From positions 1-7,987 of the forward strand of contig CAMWVK010000050.1 in the NCBI GenBank assembly GCA_947177675.1: DNA of 7,987 nucleotides, read 5' to 3'. Made by a program: the position numbers and the translations under genes. This document shows positions 1 through 7,095 of the stretch, piece by piece. The first letter of the stretch is position 1, and the number at the start of each line of letters is the position of its first letter. The notes beneath the pieces were generated by a model that did not search any database, was not told the origin of the DNA, and saw nothing but the letters and a program-made list of their open reading frames with translations. This DNA comes from an uncultured Mucispirillum sp. GTDB taxonomy: Bacteria; Chrysiogenota; Deferribacteres; Deferribacterales; Mucispirillaceae.

Positions 1-7
1 ATATCAT

Positions 8-367
8 TTATTTAGGAATTATGTGACATTTAGTACATGTTTTGCCAGGAGTTTTGTTAGGTTTTGGTGTATTATCATGGCAAGTCCAGCAGAATTTGTG
101 AGCTGCGTTATTAGCATTAGCACCTTTAATTTCACCTTGTAACTGTATTTTTGTAGCACCTTGTGGTGAACTGTGACAAGAATCGCATTTATTGTTTAAT
201 GCTTTAATATGTGGTTCATGGTTATAAAGAACACCTTTTTGAGTTTGTTTAACATTCCATGCTTCATTTAATTTAATTTGAAGCTTGTCAGCTGGAACTG
301 TTTGAGCATAAGCAATAGCAACAAATGCAAGAAGAGCTGCCATAGTCAGTAAGATAATTTTTTTCAT
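8..367 (-). CDS. Periplasmic triheme cytochrome c (c3/c7-like)
   Basis: A small exported electron-transfer protein of 119 residues. Residues 1-21 form a signal peptide (basic MKK start, hydrophobic core, AYA cleavage site before Q22), so the mature protein of about 98 residues should be periplasmic. Three CXXCH haem-attachment motifs are visible: CDSCH (61-65), CWTCH (93-97) and CTKCH (111-115). The protein has exactly six Cys, all in these motifs, and exactly six His: three proximal ligands and H50, H53 and H90, which fit as distal ligands for bis-His haems. The NHEPH segment and the AAHKFCWTCH segment resemble cytochrome c7/class III c3 proteins. The redox partner cannot be told from the context. 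I chose ATG 367 over an in-frame TTG at 373 because AAGGAG lies 7 nt upstream of the ATG. The gene has its own promoter and is probably monocistronic. Confidence 0.9.
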   Translation of the reverse strand: MKKIILLTMAALLAFVAIAYAQTVPADKLQIKLNEAWNVKQTQKGVLYNHEPHIKALNNKCDSCHSSPQGATKIQLQGEIKGANANNAAHKFCWTCHDNTPKPNKTPGKTCTKCHIIPK

Positions 368-374
368 AGTCAAT

Positions 375-380
375 CTCCTT
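375..380 (-). promoter_or_regulatory. Shine-Dalgarno site of the cytochrome gene
   Basis: AAGGAG is read on the minus strand 7 nt before ATG 367. It would be only 1 nt from the in-frame TTG at 373, so it settles the start two codons downstream of the longest reading frame. Confidence 0.85.
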
Positions 381-397
381 TATTACACATTAAAATA

Positions 398-426
398 CAT
401 ATACTACTTTTTCCTATATATGTCAA
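398..426 (-). promoter_or_regulatory. Sigma70-type promoter of the cytochrome gene
   Basis: The minus strand shows a perfect -35 box TTGACA (421-426), a 17-nt spacer and a -10 box TATATG (398-403, 4/6 match). This puts the start of transcription near 390, about 25 nt before the start codon. No clear FNR, CRP or Fur palindrome was seen beside it. Confidence 0.65.
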
Positions 427-501
427 CAATAGATTTCATATTTTAAAAGAATAATTTATAAAGAATATTTTATTATAAAAATAAATACAAATACTGCACA
501 A

Positions 502-1074
502 TTACCTTATTTTAACTATATTTTTGCCACTTATATCATATATGGATGAGCTGATATTTTGGATAGTGCAGCCTTCAATAAATAAAGTTATTTTGTTAAA
601 ATTTTTAATAATATCCGAAATATTGTTTAAAAAATCCTGTCCACTGTTATTTACACTTGTTGCAGTTACAGGAAAATTATGCTGCAGTAATGCTTTGCAT
701 AATATTTCTTTATTTGGTATGCGGACTGCTGCTTTATTATCTTTTTTAAATATATCTGGCAGACTGTTTTTAGCTTTTATAATAAAAGTAGTGTATTTAT
801 TATAATTTTCACACATAAATTTATAGTTAGTGCTGTTTAAGCTTTTTAAATCAGCAATTAATTCTGCCTGCTCAAAACTGCCTGCAAGTATAGGAAATGG
901 CTTATCTGCTGGTCTATTCTTAATTTTATATATTTCTTGATTTGCTAATATACTAGATATAGATGCACCAATACCGTATATTGTATCTGTTGGGAAAATC
1001 AAAGGTATATTTTCTCTGGCAGAGATATTAAACATATCTGCCAGATTATTAATGTTTTCTTTTAAAACCAGCAT
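502..1074 (-). CDS. tsaC: L-threonylcarbamoyladenylate synthase, YrdC/TsaC type
   Basis: This enzyme makes threonylcarbamoyl-AMP from threonine, bicarbonate and ATP, the first step of t6A37 modification of ANN-decoding tRNAs in the cytoplasm. At 190 residues it is a single YrdC domain without the C-terminal Sua5 extension. Visible motifs are PTDTIYGIG (28-36), the KIKNRPADKPFP nucleotide-binding stretch (50-61), AVRIPN (116-121), PVTATSVNNSG (135-145) and SSSIYDISG (175-183). The usual WPGPLT-like segment reads YNKYTT here, so the protein is somewhat divergent. The start codon overlaps the purE stop (TAATG) and no strong Shine-Dalgarno sequence precedes it, so translation is probably coupled to purE. 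Nothing here shows whether a second Sua5/TsaC copy exists. The family call is firm; the symbol could equally be given as sua5 or ywlC. Confidence 0.88.
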   Translation of the reverse strand: MLVLKENINNLADMFNISARENIPLIFPTDTIYGIGASISSILANQEIYKIKNRPADKPFPILAGSFEQAELIADLKSLNSTNYKFMCENYNKYTTFIIKAKNSLPDIFKKDNKAAVRIPNKEILCKALLQHNFPVTATSVNNSGQDFLNNISDIIKNFNKITLFIEGCTIQNISSSIYDISGKNIVKIR

Positions 1075-1571
1075 TAGCCAAGTAATGATTTAAGAGCTTC
1101 ATTATCTTTAGCTATTTTATAAGCCATTTCTTTCCTGTAAAGCTCTAATTTTTCATAAAGTAGTGCATCATGTAATGCAATAATCTGGCATGCATAAATT
1201 GCTGCATTTTTAGCACCAGCTTTGCCTATTGCCATAGTTGCAACGGGAATACCTGCAGGCATCTGCACTGAAGAAAGCAGGCTGTCTAACCCGCCTAATG
1301 TTGTAGAAGCAACAGGCACTGCAATAACTGGCATATTTGTTTTTGAAGCAATCACACCAGCTAAGTGAGCAGCAGCTCCTGCAAAGGCAATAATAACAGA
1401 TATACCTTTTGATTTTGCAGTTTTTGTCCATTCAACTGTCTGCTCTGGTGTTCTGTGAGCAGATGAAACTATAACATCATATTCCACACTAAAAGATTTT
1501 AATGTATCAATACTTTCTTTTACAATATCAAAATCAGATTTACTGCCCATTATTAATCCAACTTTTGCCAT
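1074..1571 (-). CDS. purE: PurE, N5-carboxyaminoimidazole ribonucleotide mutase
   Basis: A purine-biosynthesis enzyme that moves the carboxyl group of N5-CAIR to C4 to give CAIR (class I). Class II relatives instead carboxylate AIR directly with CO2. The 165 residues span the single PurE domain. Visible motifs are GSKSD (9-13), SAHRTP with the catalytic His39 (37-42), AGAAAHLAGV (64-73, usually AGGAAHLPG-like) and the phosphate/substrate region LDSLLSSVQMPAGIP (95-109) leading into ATMAIG. ATG 1571 has AGGAG 6 nt upstream, and this Shine-Dalgarno site overlaps the purD stop codon, so the two genes are tightly packed. The sequence looks like class I, which needs PurK to supply N5-CAIR; no purK lies in this window. 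Confidence 0.95.
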   Translation of the reverse strand: MAKVGLIMGSKSDFDIVKESIDTLKSFSVEYDVIVSSAHRTPEQTVEWTKTAKSKGISVIIAFAGAAAHLAGVIASKTNMPVIAVPVASTTLGGLDSLLSSVQMPAGIPVATMAIGKAGAKNAAIYACQIIALHDALLYEKLELYRKEMAYKIAKDNEALKSLLG

Positions 1572-1580
1572 AATATTCTC

Positions 1581-2858
1581 CTATTTATTCAGTCCTTTTT
1601 TACCAATATCTTTTCTGAAAGCCATATCTTTAAATGATATTTTCGCAACGCCTTCATAAGCTTTATCAATAGTAGATTTTAAATCTTTGCTAACAGCAGT
1701 AACACAAAGCACTCTGCCGCCGTTTGTTAAAATTTTACCATTATCAGCTTTTGTTCCTGCATGGAAAACTTTTATATTTTCTATTTTATCAGCATCAGCT
1801 ATACCGAATATTTCATATCCTGATTTATATTCTTTAGGATAGCCGCCAGAAATTAAAATAACACATGCAGCAGTCATATCTTTATTGATAACCTTTACAC
1901 CATTAAGGCTGCCTTTAGCAGAAGCTGTGAGGGCATCTAAAAATCCGCTTTCTATTCCAGCAAGCACTACTTGACATTCTGGGTCACCAAATCGGCAGTT
2001 AAATTCAACTACTTTTATACTGTCACCATTAATCATAAGCCCTGCATAGATTACACCTTTATATGTTATACCACGCTTTTTGAGCTCTCTAATCATAGGA
2101 TAAGCTATTTCATTAGTTACACGCTCCATTTTGCTGTTATCGCATATTGGAGCAGGGGTGTATGCTCCCATACCGCCTGTATTTGGTCCTTTATCATCAT
2201 CATAAACTCTTTTATGGTCTTGACTTACAGAAAGGGGGATAATATATTCCCCGTCTGTAAAAGCAAGATATGTTGCTTCTTCGCCTTCCATAAAGTCTTC
2301 TATAACAACTACATCGTTATTTTCGCCAAAAATTTTATCTAAAAATATTTCTTTTAAGGCATTTAGTGCTTCATCTACTGTTGCAGCTACTGTTACACCT
2401 TTACCAGCAGCCAGTCCGTCTGCTTTTACAACAATAGGTGCACCTTTTTTATTAACATAAGATGCTGCATCATCATAGTTTTTAAATTCAGCATAGTCAG
2501 CAGTTGCAATACCAGTATTTTTCATTACATCTTTTGCAAATGCTTTTGATGATTCCATTTGTGCTGCTGCTTTATTAGGACCAAATATTAAAAGTCCTTC
2601 TTTTTCAAAAGCATCTACAATACCATTTGATAATGGGTCTTCTGGACCTACAACTGTTAAATCAATATTGTTTTCTTTAACAAACTTAATTAATGCACCA
2701 AAATCATTAACTTTAATATTTACATTTTCGCATTTATTTTCGTATGCAGTTCCGCCATTACCCGGAGCTGCATATATTTTTTCTACTCTATTATCCTGGC
2801 TTAATTTCCATGCGATTGCATGTTCTCTGCCGCCTGAGCCAATCACAAGTATTTTCAT
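1581..2858 (-). CDS. purD: PurD, phosphoribosylamine-glycine ligase
   Basis: GAR synthetase, which joins phosphoribosylamine and glycine with ATP hydrolysis in the second step of de novo purine synthesis (cytoplasm). The 425 residues match the usual length of a monofunctional bacterial PurD. The N-terminal domain carries GSGGREHA (7-14), APGNGG (31-36) and GPEDP (71-75). The ATP-grasp core carries KADGLAAGKGV (145-155), DHKR (214-217), GPNTGGMG (224-231) and the metal-binding EFNCRFGDPE (285-294). The C-terminal domain holds GGYP (338-341), HAGT (366-369) and NGGRVL (379-384). No key motif is missing. ATG 2858 is preceded by AGGTG at 7 nt, 19 nt after the purH stop, and purE follows after 9 nt, so it is an internal operon gene. 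Confidence 0.97.
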   Translation of the reverse strand: MKILVIGSGGREHAIAWKLSQDNRVEKIYAAPGNGGTAYENKCENVNIKVNDFGALIKFVKENNIDLTVVGPEDPLSNGIVDAFEKEGLLIFGPNKAAAQMESSKAFAKDVMKNTGIATADYAEFKNYDDAASYVNKKGAPIVVKADGLAAGKGVTVAATVDEALNALKEIFLDKIFGENNDVVVIEDFMEGEEATYLAFTDGEYIIPLSVSQDHKRVYDDDKGPNTGGMGAYTPAPICDNSKMERVTNEIAYPMIRELKKRGITYKGVIYAGLMINGDSIKVVEFNCRFGDPECQVVLAGIESGFLDALTASAKGSLNGVKVINKDMTAACVILISGGYPKEYKSGYEIFGIADADKIENIKVFHAGTKADNGKILTNGGRVLCVTAVSKDLKSTIDKAYEGVAKISFKDMAFRKDIGKKGLNK

Positions 2859-2877
2859 TGAATTACACCTGCTGATA

Positions 2878-4440
2878 TTAATGTCTGAAATGGCGTATGC
2901 CTGTAAAAATCATTGCAATATTATGCTCATTTGCTGCCTGAATAACTTCTTCATCTCTTACAGAGCCACCAGGTGAAACAATAGCTGTTACACCATAAGC
3001 TGCAGCTGCATCTATATTATCTCTGAATGGAAAGAATGCATCGCTTGACATAACAGCACCTTTCACTGCATCTTTACCAAAAGCCTGTTCAGCTTTCATA
3101 TGGGCAATTTTAGTAGAATCTATACGGCTCATCTGACCAGCACCAACACCAATAGCTGCACTGCCTTTAACATATACAATAGCGTTAGATTTAATATGTT
3201 TTGCAACTTTCCATGCAAATTCTAATGACTGCATTTCTTCATCAGTTGGTTTGCGTTTAGTAGGGCATGGAAGTGATTTAAAATCATCAAATGTATGTAA
3301 ATCTCTATCCTGCAGAAGATAACCGCCAGTAACTTTTTTCACATCGTATTCAACACTTCTGCCTTCAATCTGCTCCATAACCATAATACGGATACTTGGT
3401 TTTTTAGAAAGAATTTCTACAGCTTTTTCACTAAAAGAAGGAGCTGCTACAACTTCAACAAATATTTCAGCTATTTTTTTAGCAACATCTTCATCAACTT
3501 CTCTATTTAATCCAAATATACCACCAAAAGCACTTACAGGGTCACATGCAAGAGCTTTATCATAAGCTTCGCTTAATGTATCAGCTTCAGCAACACCGCA
3601 AGGGTTATTGTGCTTGATAATAACACATGCTGGGCGTTTAAATTCTTTTAATAATTCTTCTGCAGAGTTTAAATCTACTATATTATTAAATGAAAGTTCT
3701 TTACCATGTTTCTGCTCAGCATAACATACACCAGTTTCACGCATTAATGGTTCTTTATAAAAAGCAGAGTCTTGATGTGGATTTTCGCCATATCTCATAG
3801 TTTGGATAAGTCTGCCGCCAACAGTAAATTCTTCTCTAAATCTGAGCTGGAATTTTCTGCCTAAATAGTTTGAAATTACAGTGTCATATAATGCAGTATG
3901 GCTGTAAGCTTTTGCGGCTAAAACGCGTCTTGTTTCAATACATGTAGAGCCTTGTTCTTTGATTTCCTGTAATACTTTATCATAATCATGAGGGTGAACT
4001 ACAATTGTAACATAAGCATGGTTTTTTGCCGCACTCCTTACCATTGCAGGTCCACCTATATCTATATTTTCAATAATATCTTCTAATGTAGAAGAGGGAT
4101 TTCCTGCTACTTTTTCAAAAGGATATAGATTTACAGCTACAATATCAATATTTTCAATGTTCATATCTTTAGCTGTTTTTTGATGAGATTCATTATCTCT
4201 AATATTTAATATACCGCCGTGAACTTTTGGGTGAAGTGTTTTAACTCTGCCGTCAAAAATTTCCGGCGAGCCTGTAAATTCAGAAACTTCTGTAACTGGT
4301 ATTCCAGCTTCTTTAATAGCTTTTGCAGTGCCGCCAGTAGATAACAATTTAACGCCAAAGTTATGTAAACCGCGAGCAAATTCTACAATCCCTGTTTTGT
4401 CTGATACACTTAATAAAGCGTAGTTTGGTTGATTTCGCAT
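2878..4440 (-). CDS. purH: PurH, bifunctional AICAR transformylase/IMP cyclohydrolase
   Basis: Catalyses the last two steps to IMP: formylation of AICAR with 10-formyl-tetrahydrofolate, then ring closure. The 520 residues are full length. The N-terminal IMP cyclohydrolase (MGS-like) domain, about 1-195, shows SVSDKTG (11-17), LLSTGGT (32-38), KTLHPKVHGG (67-76), NLYPFE (104-109) and GGPAMVRSAAKN (129-140). The transformylase domain shows MRYGENPHQ (215-223), KHNNPCG (266-272) with the catalytic Lys-His pair, DPVSAFGG (290-297), GSAAIGVGAGQMSR (426-439), SDAFFPF (466-472) and the terminal FTGIRHFRH. ATG 4440 has GAGGG 6 nt upstream. It is the first gene of the purH-purD-purE-tsaC operon. Confidence 0.97.
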   Translation of the reverse strand: MRNQPNYALLSVSDKTGIVEFARGLHNFGVKLLSTGGTAKAIKEAGIPVTEVSEFTGSPEIFDGRVKTLHPKVHGGILNIRDNESHQKTAKDMNIENIDIVAVNLYPFEKVAGNPSSTLEDIIENIDIGGPAMVRSAAKNHAYVTIVVHPHDYDKVLQEIKEQGSTCIETRRVLAAKAYSHTALYDTVISNYLGRKFQLRFREEFTVGGRLIQTMRYGENPHQDSAFYKEPLMRETGVCYAEQKHGKELSFNNIVDLNSAEELLKEFKRPACVIIKHNNPCGVAEADTLSEAYDKALACDPVSAFGGIFGLNREVDEDVAKKIAEIFVEVVAAPSFSEKAVEILSKKPSIRIMVMEQIEGRSVEYDVKKVTGGYLLQDRDLHTFDDFKSLPCPTKRKPTDEEMQSLEFAWKVAKHIKSNAIVYVKGSAAIGVGAGQMSRIDSTKIAHMKAEQAFGKDAVKGAVMSSDAFFPFRDNIDAAAAYGVTAIVSPGGSVRDEEVIQAANEHNIAMIFTGIRHFRH

Positions 4441-4480
4441 TTTTTACCCTCTTAAATATTTAAAAATAAATCAAAATCAG

Positions 4481-4507
4481 CTTATATTATTATAAGATAA
4501 ATTGCAA
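4481..4507 (-). promoter_or_regulatory. Possible promoter of the purH operon
   Basis: An AT-rich stretch about 40-70 bp before purH holds a perfect minus-strand TATAAT (4489-4494), and TATAAG (4481-4486) lying 15 nt from a TTGCAA (4502-4507). No pairing has both good boxes and a 17-nt spacer, so the exact promoter is uncertain. The region also contains a small perfect inverted repeat, CTTATA-TTAT-TATAAG (4481-4496). The feo terminator just upstream supports a new transcription start here. No PurR box of the E. coli or Bacillus type and no purine riboswitch was recognised. Confidence 0.35.
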
Positions 4508-4540
4508 TAATAGATTAAAAAAGGACATAAAAAATTTTCT

Positions 4541-4578
4541 AAAAAGAAAAACCTGCCTTTTTATTTAAAAGCAGGTTT
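4541..4578 (-). terminator. Rho-independent terminator of the feo operon
   Basis: On the minus strand AAACCTGC (4578-4571) pairs perfectly with GCAGGTTT (4556-4549). The 14-nt intervening sequence can add an internal TTTT/AAAA pairing, and the stem is followed by a T-rich tract, TTCTTTTT (4548-4541). It begins 12 nt after the stop of the Cys-rich gene and separates the iron genes from the purine operon. Confidence 0.87.
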
Positions 4579-4590
4579 AATATTAATAAA

Positions 4591-4761
4591 TTACTTGTTT
4601 TTTAATTGGCATGCAGAGCTGCAGCAGGAAGGCATACTCCCATTTGAACTTCCGCATGCACATGAACAGCCTGATTTACCTGCTAATGTTTTATATATTT
4701 TTCTGATGCTTATAAAAGCAGCCAGTAAAACTATCAATACTACAATAATATTTCCTAACAT
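4591..4761 (-). CDS. Small Cys-rich FeoB-associated membrane protein
   Basis: A 56-residue protein that fits the FeoB-associated Cys-rich membrane protein family in position and architecture. Residues 3-19 form one hydrophobic membrane span (GNIIVVLIVLLAAFISI), followed by a basic stretch (RKIYKTLAGK). A short tail carries six Cys: C32, C34 and C36 in a CSCAC cluster, the C46-C47 pair, and C51. The positive-inside rule puts the Cys-rich tail on the cytoplasmic side. Its start ATG 4761 lies 16 nt after the feoB stop, with AAGGAG 7 nt upstream, and an intrinsic terminator follows, so it is the last gene of the feo operon. Family members are proposed to assist FeoB, perhaps by handling Fe(II); the exact role is not established. 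The Cys count and context make the call, since there is little else to compare. Confidence 0.85.
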   Translation of the reverse strand: MLGNIIVVLIVLLAAFISIRKIYKTLAGKSGCSCACGSSNGSMPSCCSSACQLKNK

Positions 4762-4777
4762 ATAATATCTCCTTATA

Positions 4778-7018
4778 TTACATAAAAAGTCTGCCTGTCT
4801 GATATATTATAAATGTTATAATGTATGCAGCGACAGTCATTCCAAAGAATTGAAAAAATGCCCATTTCCATGAATTGCTTTCTCTTTTTATTATTGCAAA
4901 AGTTGCCATACAAGGTGCACTTAAAAGAGCAAATACCATAATAGCAAATCCTACAAGTGGAGAATAATTTTCACGAAGTTTATCTCTTAATGCTTCAGAA
5001 TCTTCTCCTGCTTCACCAAGAGAATAAACTATACCCATTTGAGCAACAAATACTTCTTTTGCAGCAAAAGCACCTATTAATGCTGTGCCTATTTTCCAGT
5101 CAAAGCCAATAGGAGCAAGCACTGGCTCAATAAATTTACCAATTCTTCCTGCTGCACTGTATTCAAGTTCTGCTTCTGCAACTTTATTATTAATATCTTC
5201 TATCTGCATAAAAGCTTCTTCAAGCTCTGCTGCAATTTTTTCTGCTTTTGCAAGCTCTCTGTCACTTAATTCTGAATTAATAATTTCGGCTTCCTGCATA
5301 TTTTCATCAGTCATTACTACATAACCAATCTCTGCAAGCTCAGCTGTCTTTTCTTCCACAATCTGTTCTAATTCTTGAAGTCCTTTTTCACATTCTGCCT
5401 GCAAATCTTCTGGAAACAATGGGAATACTGTTAATGCCCACATTACAATAGATACAAATAAAATAATTGTTCCAGCTTTTTTAAGATACAGCCAGCTGCG
5501 TTCCCACATCTGCATTAATACACCTTTTAATGTAGGAATACGGTATGGCGGCAATTCCATAACAAACGGTGCCGATTCACCTTTTAATACTGTCATACCT
5601 AAAATTTTTGCAATAACTATAGCCATTACAATACCTATTAAATATATAACCCATAAAACTAAAGCTTGATTTTTATCAAAAAATGCTGGGATAATAAGTA
5701 AATATATTGGCAGCCTTGCACCACAACTCATAAATGGTGTTACAAGCATTGTTAATATTCTATCTCTCTGGTTATCAAGAGTTCTTGTTGCCATAATTGC
5801 AGGAACAGAACAGCCAAAACCAATTAAAAATGGAATAAAACTTTTACCATGGAGACCAATTTTATGCATAATTTTATCCATAATAAAAGCAACTCTAGCC
5901 ATATATCCACTGGCTTCAAGTATGGCTATTGCTATAAACAGAAATATAATATTTGGCAGAAATACAATAACACCGCCAACACCGCCAATAATACCATCAA
6001 CAATTAAAGACCTAAGCAAATCATGAGTTATCAGCACACTTGCTTTATCACCTAAAAACTCAAAAAACTGCTCTATCCATCCCATAAATGGATCACCAAG
6101 AGTAAAAGTTAACTGGAAAACCAAATACATAAGACCTAAAAATATAGGAATACCAAGAACCCTGTTTACTAAAACAGAATCTATTGCATCGCTCATATTA
6201 TGCCTTGCTTCTACTGTTGTTGTAACACATTCCTGACATGCTCCAGAAATAAAACCATATCTGGCACTTGCTATTGCAGTTTCTGGTGAATCACCAAGCA
6301 TTTTCTCAATATCTATTTCTGCTCTTTTTACTTCTTCTGCAACAATTGGAGAAGGCACAATCTGCATTACATCTTTATCACCTTCTAAAAGCTTAACAGC
6401 AAGCCATCTTGTATTATAATTTTCTATATTAGTTGAATGCTGTTTGATTAATTCTTCAACAGAATTAACATATTTTTCTATTACTTTATCATAAGTAATT
6501 ACTGGATATTTAATATCAGGCACTTGTGCAGCTTTAATGGCTTCATCTAATATATTTTTAACACCATCACCTTTACTGCCCACTGTTTCTATTATAGGCA
6601 CACCAAAAAGATGAGAAAGGCTTTTAATATCTATTTTAATGCCCATTTCCTGTGCCATATCTTTCATATTAAACACAAAAACAAGTGGTATTCTAAGCTC
6701 CATTAATTGAACAGCTAAATAAAGATTTCTTTCTAAGTTTGAAGAATCTATAATATCCACAACAACATCTGGTTTTTCATTAATAATAACATTTCTTGCA
6801 ACTACTTCTTCTACAGAATATGCTGTTAAGCTGTAAGTTCCGGGTAAATCAATAATTTTTAACTGTTGATTATTATATGTAATAGTGCTTTCTTTTTTCT
6901 CTACTGTAACTCCTGGATAGTTACCTATATGCTGCCTTGCTCCAGTTAACGCATTATATATAGTAGTCTTGCCTGAATTTGGATTACCAGCAAGAGCTAT
7001 TGTTAAATTTTCTTTCAT
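4778..7018 (-). CDS. feoB: FeoB, ferrous iron transporter
   Basis: An inner-membrane Fe(II) transporter with a cytoplasmic G-protein domain; 746 residues from the chosen start. The G domain shows G1 GNPNSGKTT (11-19), G2 Thr38 in GVTVE, G3 DLPG (57-60), G4 NMKD (117-120) and a G5-like SKG (148-150). A helical linker domain runs to about 275. The membrane domain begins near 285 and carries both Gate motifs: GFGCSVPAIMATR (400-412, Cys403) and MSCGARLPIY (430-439, Cys432). LPPYRIPTLKG (489-499), AAKEVF (652-657) and APCMAT (701-706, Cys703) follow. An acidic, helix-prone insertion of about 80 residues (537-618) sits before the conserved SAAGRIGKFIEP. ATG 7018 is preferred to the in-frame ATG 7030 because GAGGA lies just upstream of it. 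The gene follows a DtxR-FeoA regulator and precedes a Cys-rich partner. Confidence 0.96.
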   Translation of the reverse strand: MKENLTIALAGNPNSGKTTIYNALTGARQHIGNYPGVTVEKKESTITYNNQQLKIIDLPGTYSLTAYSVEEVVARNVIINEKPDVVVDIIDSSNLERNLYLAVQLMELRIPLVFVFNMKDMAQEMGIKIDIKSLSHLFGVPIIETVGSKGDGVKNILDEAIKAAQVPDIKYPVITYDKVIEKYVNSVEELIKQHSTNIENYNTRWLAVKLLEGDKDVMQIVPSPIVAEEVKRAEIDIEKMLGDSPETAIASARYGFISGACQECVTTTVEARHNMSDAIDSVLVNRVLGIPIFLGLMYLVFQLTFTLGDPFMGWIEQFFEFLGDKASVLITHDLLRSLIVDGIIGGVGGVIVFLPNIIFLFIAIAILEASGYMARVAFIMDKIMHKIGLHGKSFIPFLIGFGCSVPAIMATRTLDNQRDRILTMLVTPFMSCGARLPIYLLIIPAFFDKNQALVLWVIYLIGIVMAIVIAKILGMTVLKGESAPFVMELPPYRIPTLKGVLMQMWERSWLYLKKAGTIILFVSIVMWALTVFPLFPEDLQAECEKGLQELEQIVEEKTAELAEIGYVVMTDENMQEAEIINSELSDRELAKAEKIAAELEEAFMQIEDINNKVAEAELEYSAAGRIGKFIEPVLAPIGFDWKIGTALIGAFAAKEVFVAQMGIVYSLGEAGEDSEALRDKLRENYSPLVGFAIMVFALLSAPCMATFAIIKRESNSWKWAFFQFFGMTVAAYIITFIIYQTGRLFM

Positions 7019-7023
7019 ATCAA

Positions 7024-7028
7024 TCCTC
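7024..7028 (-). promoter_or_regulatory. Shine-Dalgarno site that sets the feoB start
   Basis: GAGGA on the minus strand lies 5 nt before ATG 7018. The in-frame ATG at 7030 has only AT-rich sequence in front of it and would overlap this site. Starting at 7018 also gives the typical FeoB beginning, MKENLTIALAGNPNSGKTT. Confidence 0.75.
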
Positions 7029-7053
7029 ATAGATAATTTTAGATTAATGTATT

Positions 7054-7082
7054 TTTTTAGGATAACCTAAAAGTTATAACAA
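7054..7082 (-). promoter_or_regulatory. Candidate feoB promoter
   Basis: The minus strand shows a TTGTTA -35-like box (7077-7082) and, after 17 nt, a TAAAAA -10-like box (7054-7059), each matching consensus at 4 of 6 positions. Both are weak, but the spacing is ideal and the 18-bp palindrome fills the spacer, the usual place for a repressor site. Read-through from the regulator gene upstream is also possible, as no terminator separates them. Confidence 0.45.
7055..7072. promoter_or_regulatory. Palindromic operator, probable DtxR-family site
   Basis: TTTTAGG-ATAA-CCTAAAA is a perfect inverted repeat with 7-bp arms, in the 77-bp gap between the DtxR-type regulator and feoB. The arms TTAGG/CCTAA match the outer half-sites of the DtxR/IdeR consensus (TTAGGTTAGGCTAACCTAA), but the centre is 5 bp shorter. 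It is not followed by a T tract on either strand, so it is not a terminator. Binding by the neighbouring regulator is inferred. Confidence 0.7.
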
Positions 7083-7095
7083 AAAAATAATAAAA

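Noticed and set aside
371..373. In-frame TTG as the cytochrome start
   Set aside because: It is 1 nt from the AAGGAG site, while ATG 367 has ideal spacing and gives a standard MKK signal peptide.
468..480. Hairpin TTTTAT-T-ATAAAA after tsaC as a terminator
   Set aside because: The stem is pure A/T and has no convincing T tract after it; such palindromes are common by chance in DNA this AT-rich.
524..805. Plus-strand reading frames opposite tsaC, purD and feoB
   Set aside because: They lie antisense to clearly conserved genes, match no family I recognise and lack Shine-Dalgarno sites. The one over feoB at 5085-5324 is simply the complement of its Glu/Ala-rich helical insertion.
4441..4590. 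Purine riboswitch or PurR operator before purH
   Set aside because: No conserved purine-riboswitch core or known PurR box is visible; the only strong structure is the feo terminator.
7019..7030. ATG 7030 as the feoB start
   Set aside because: No Shine-Dalgarno site precedes it, and the GAGGA used by ATG 7018 overlaps this ATG.
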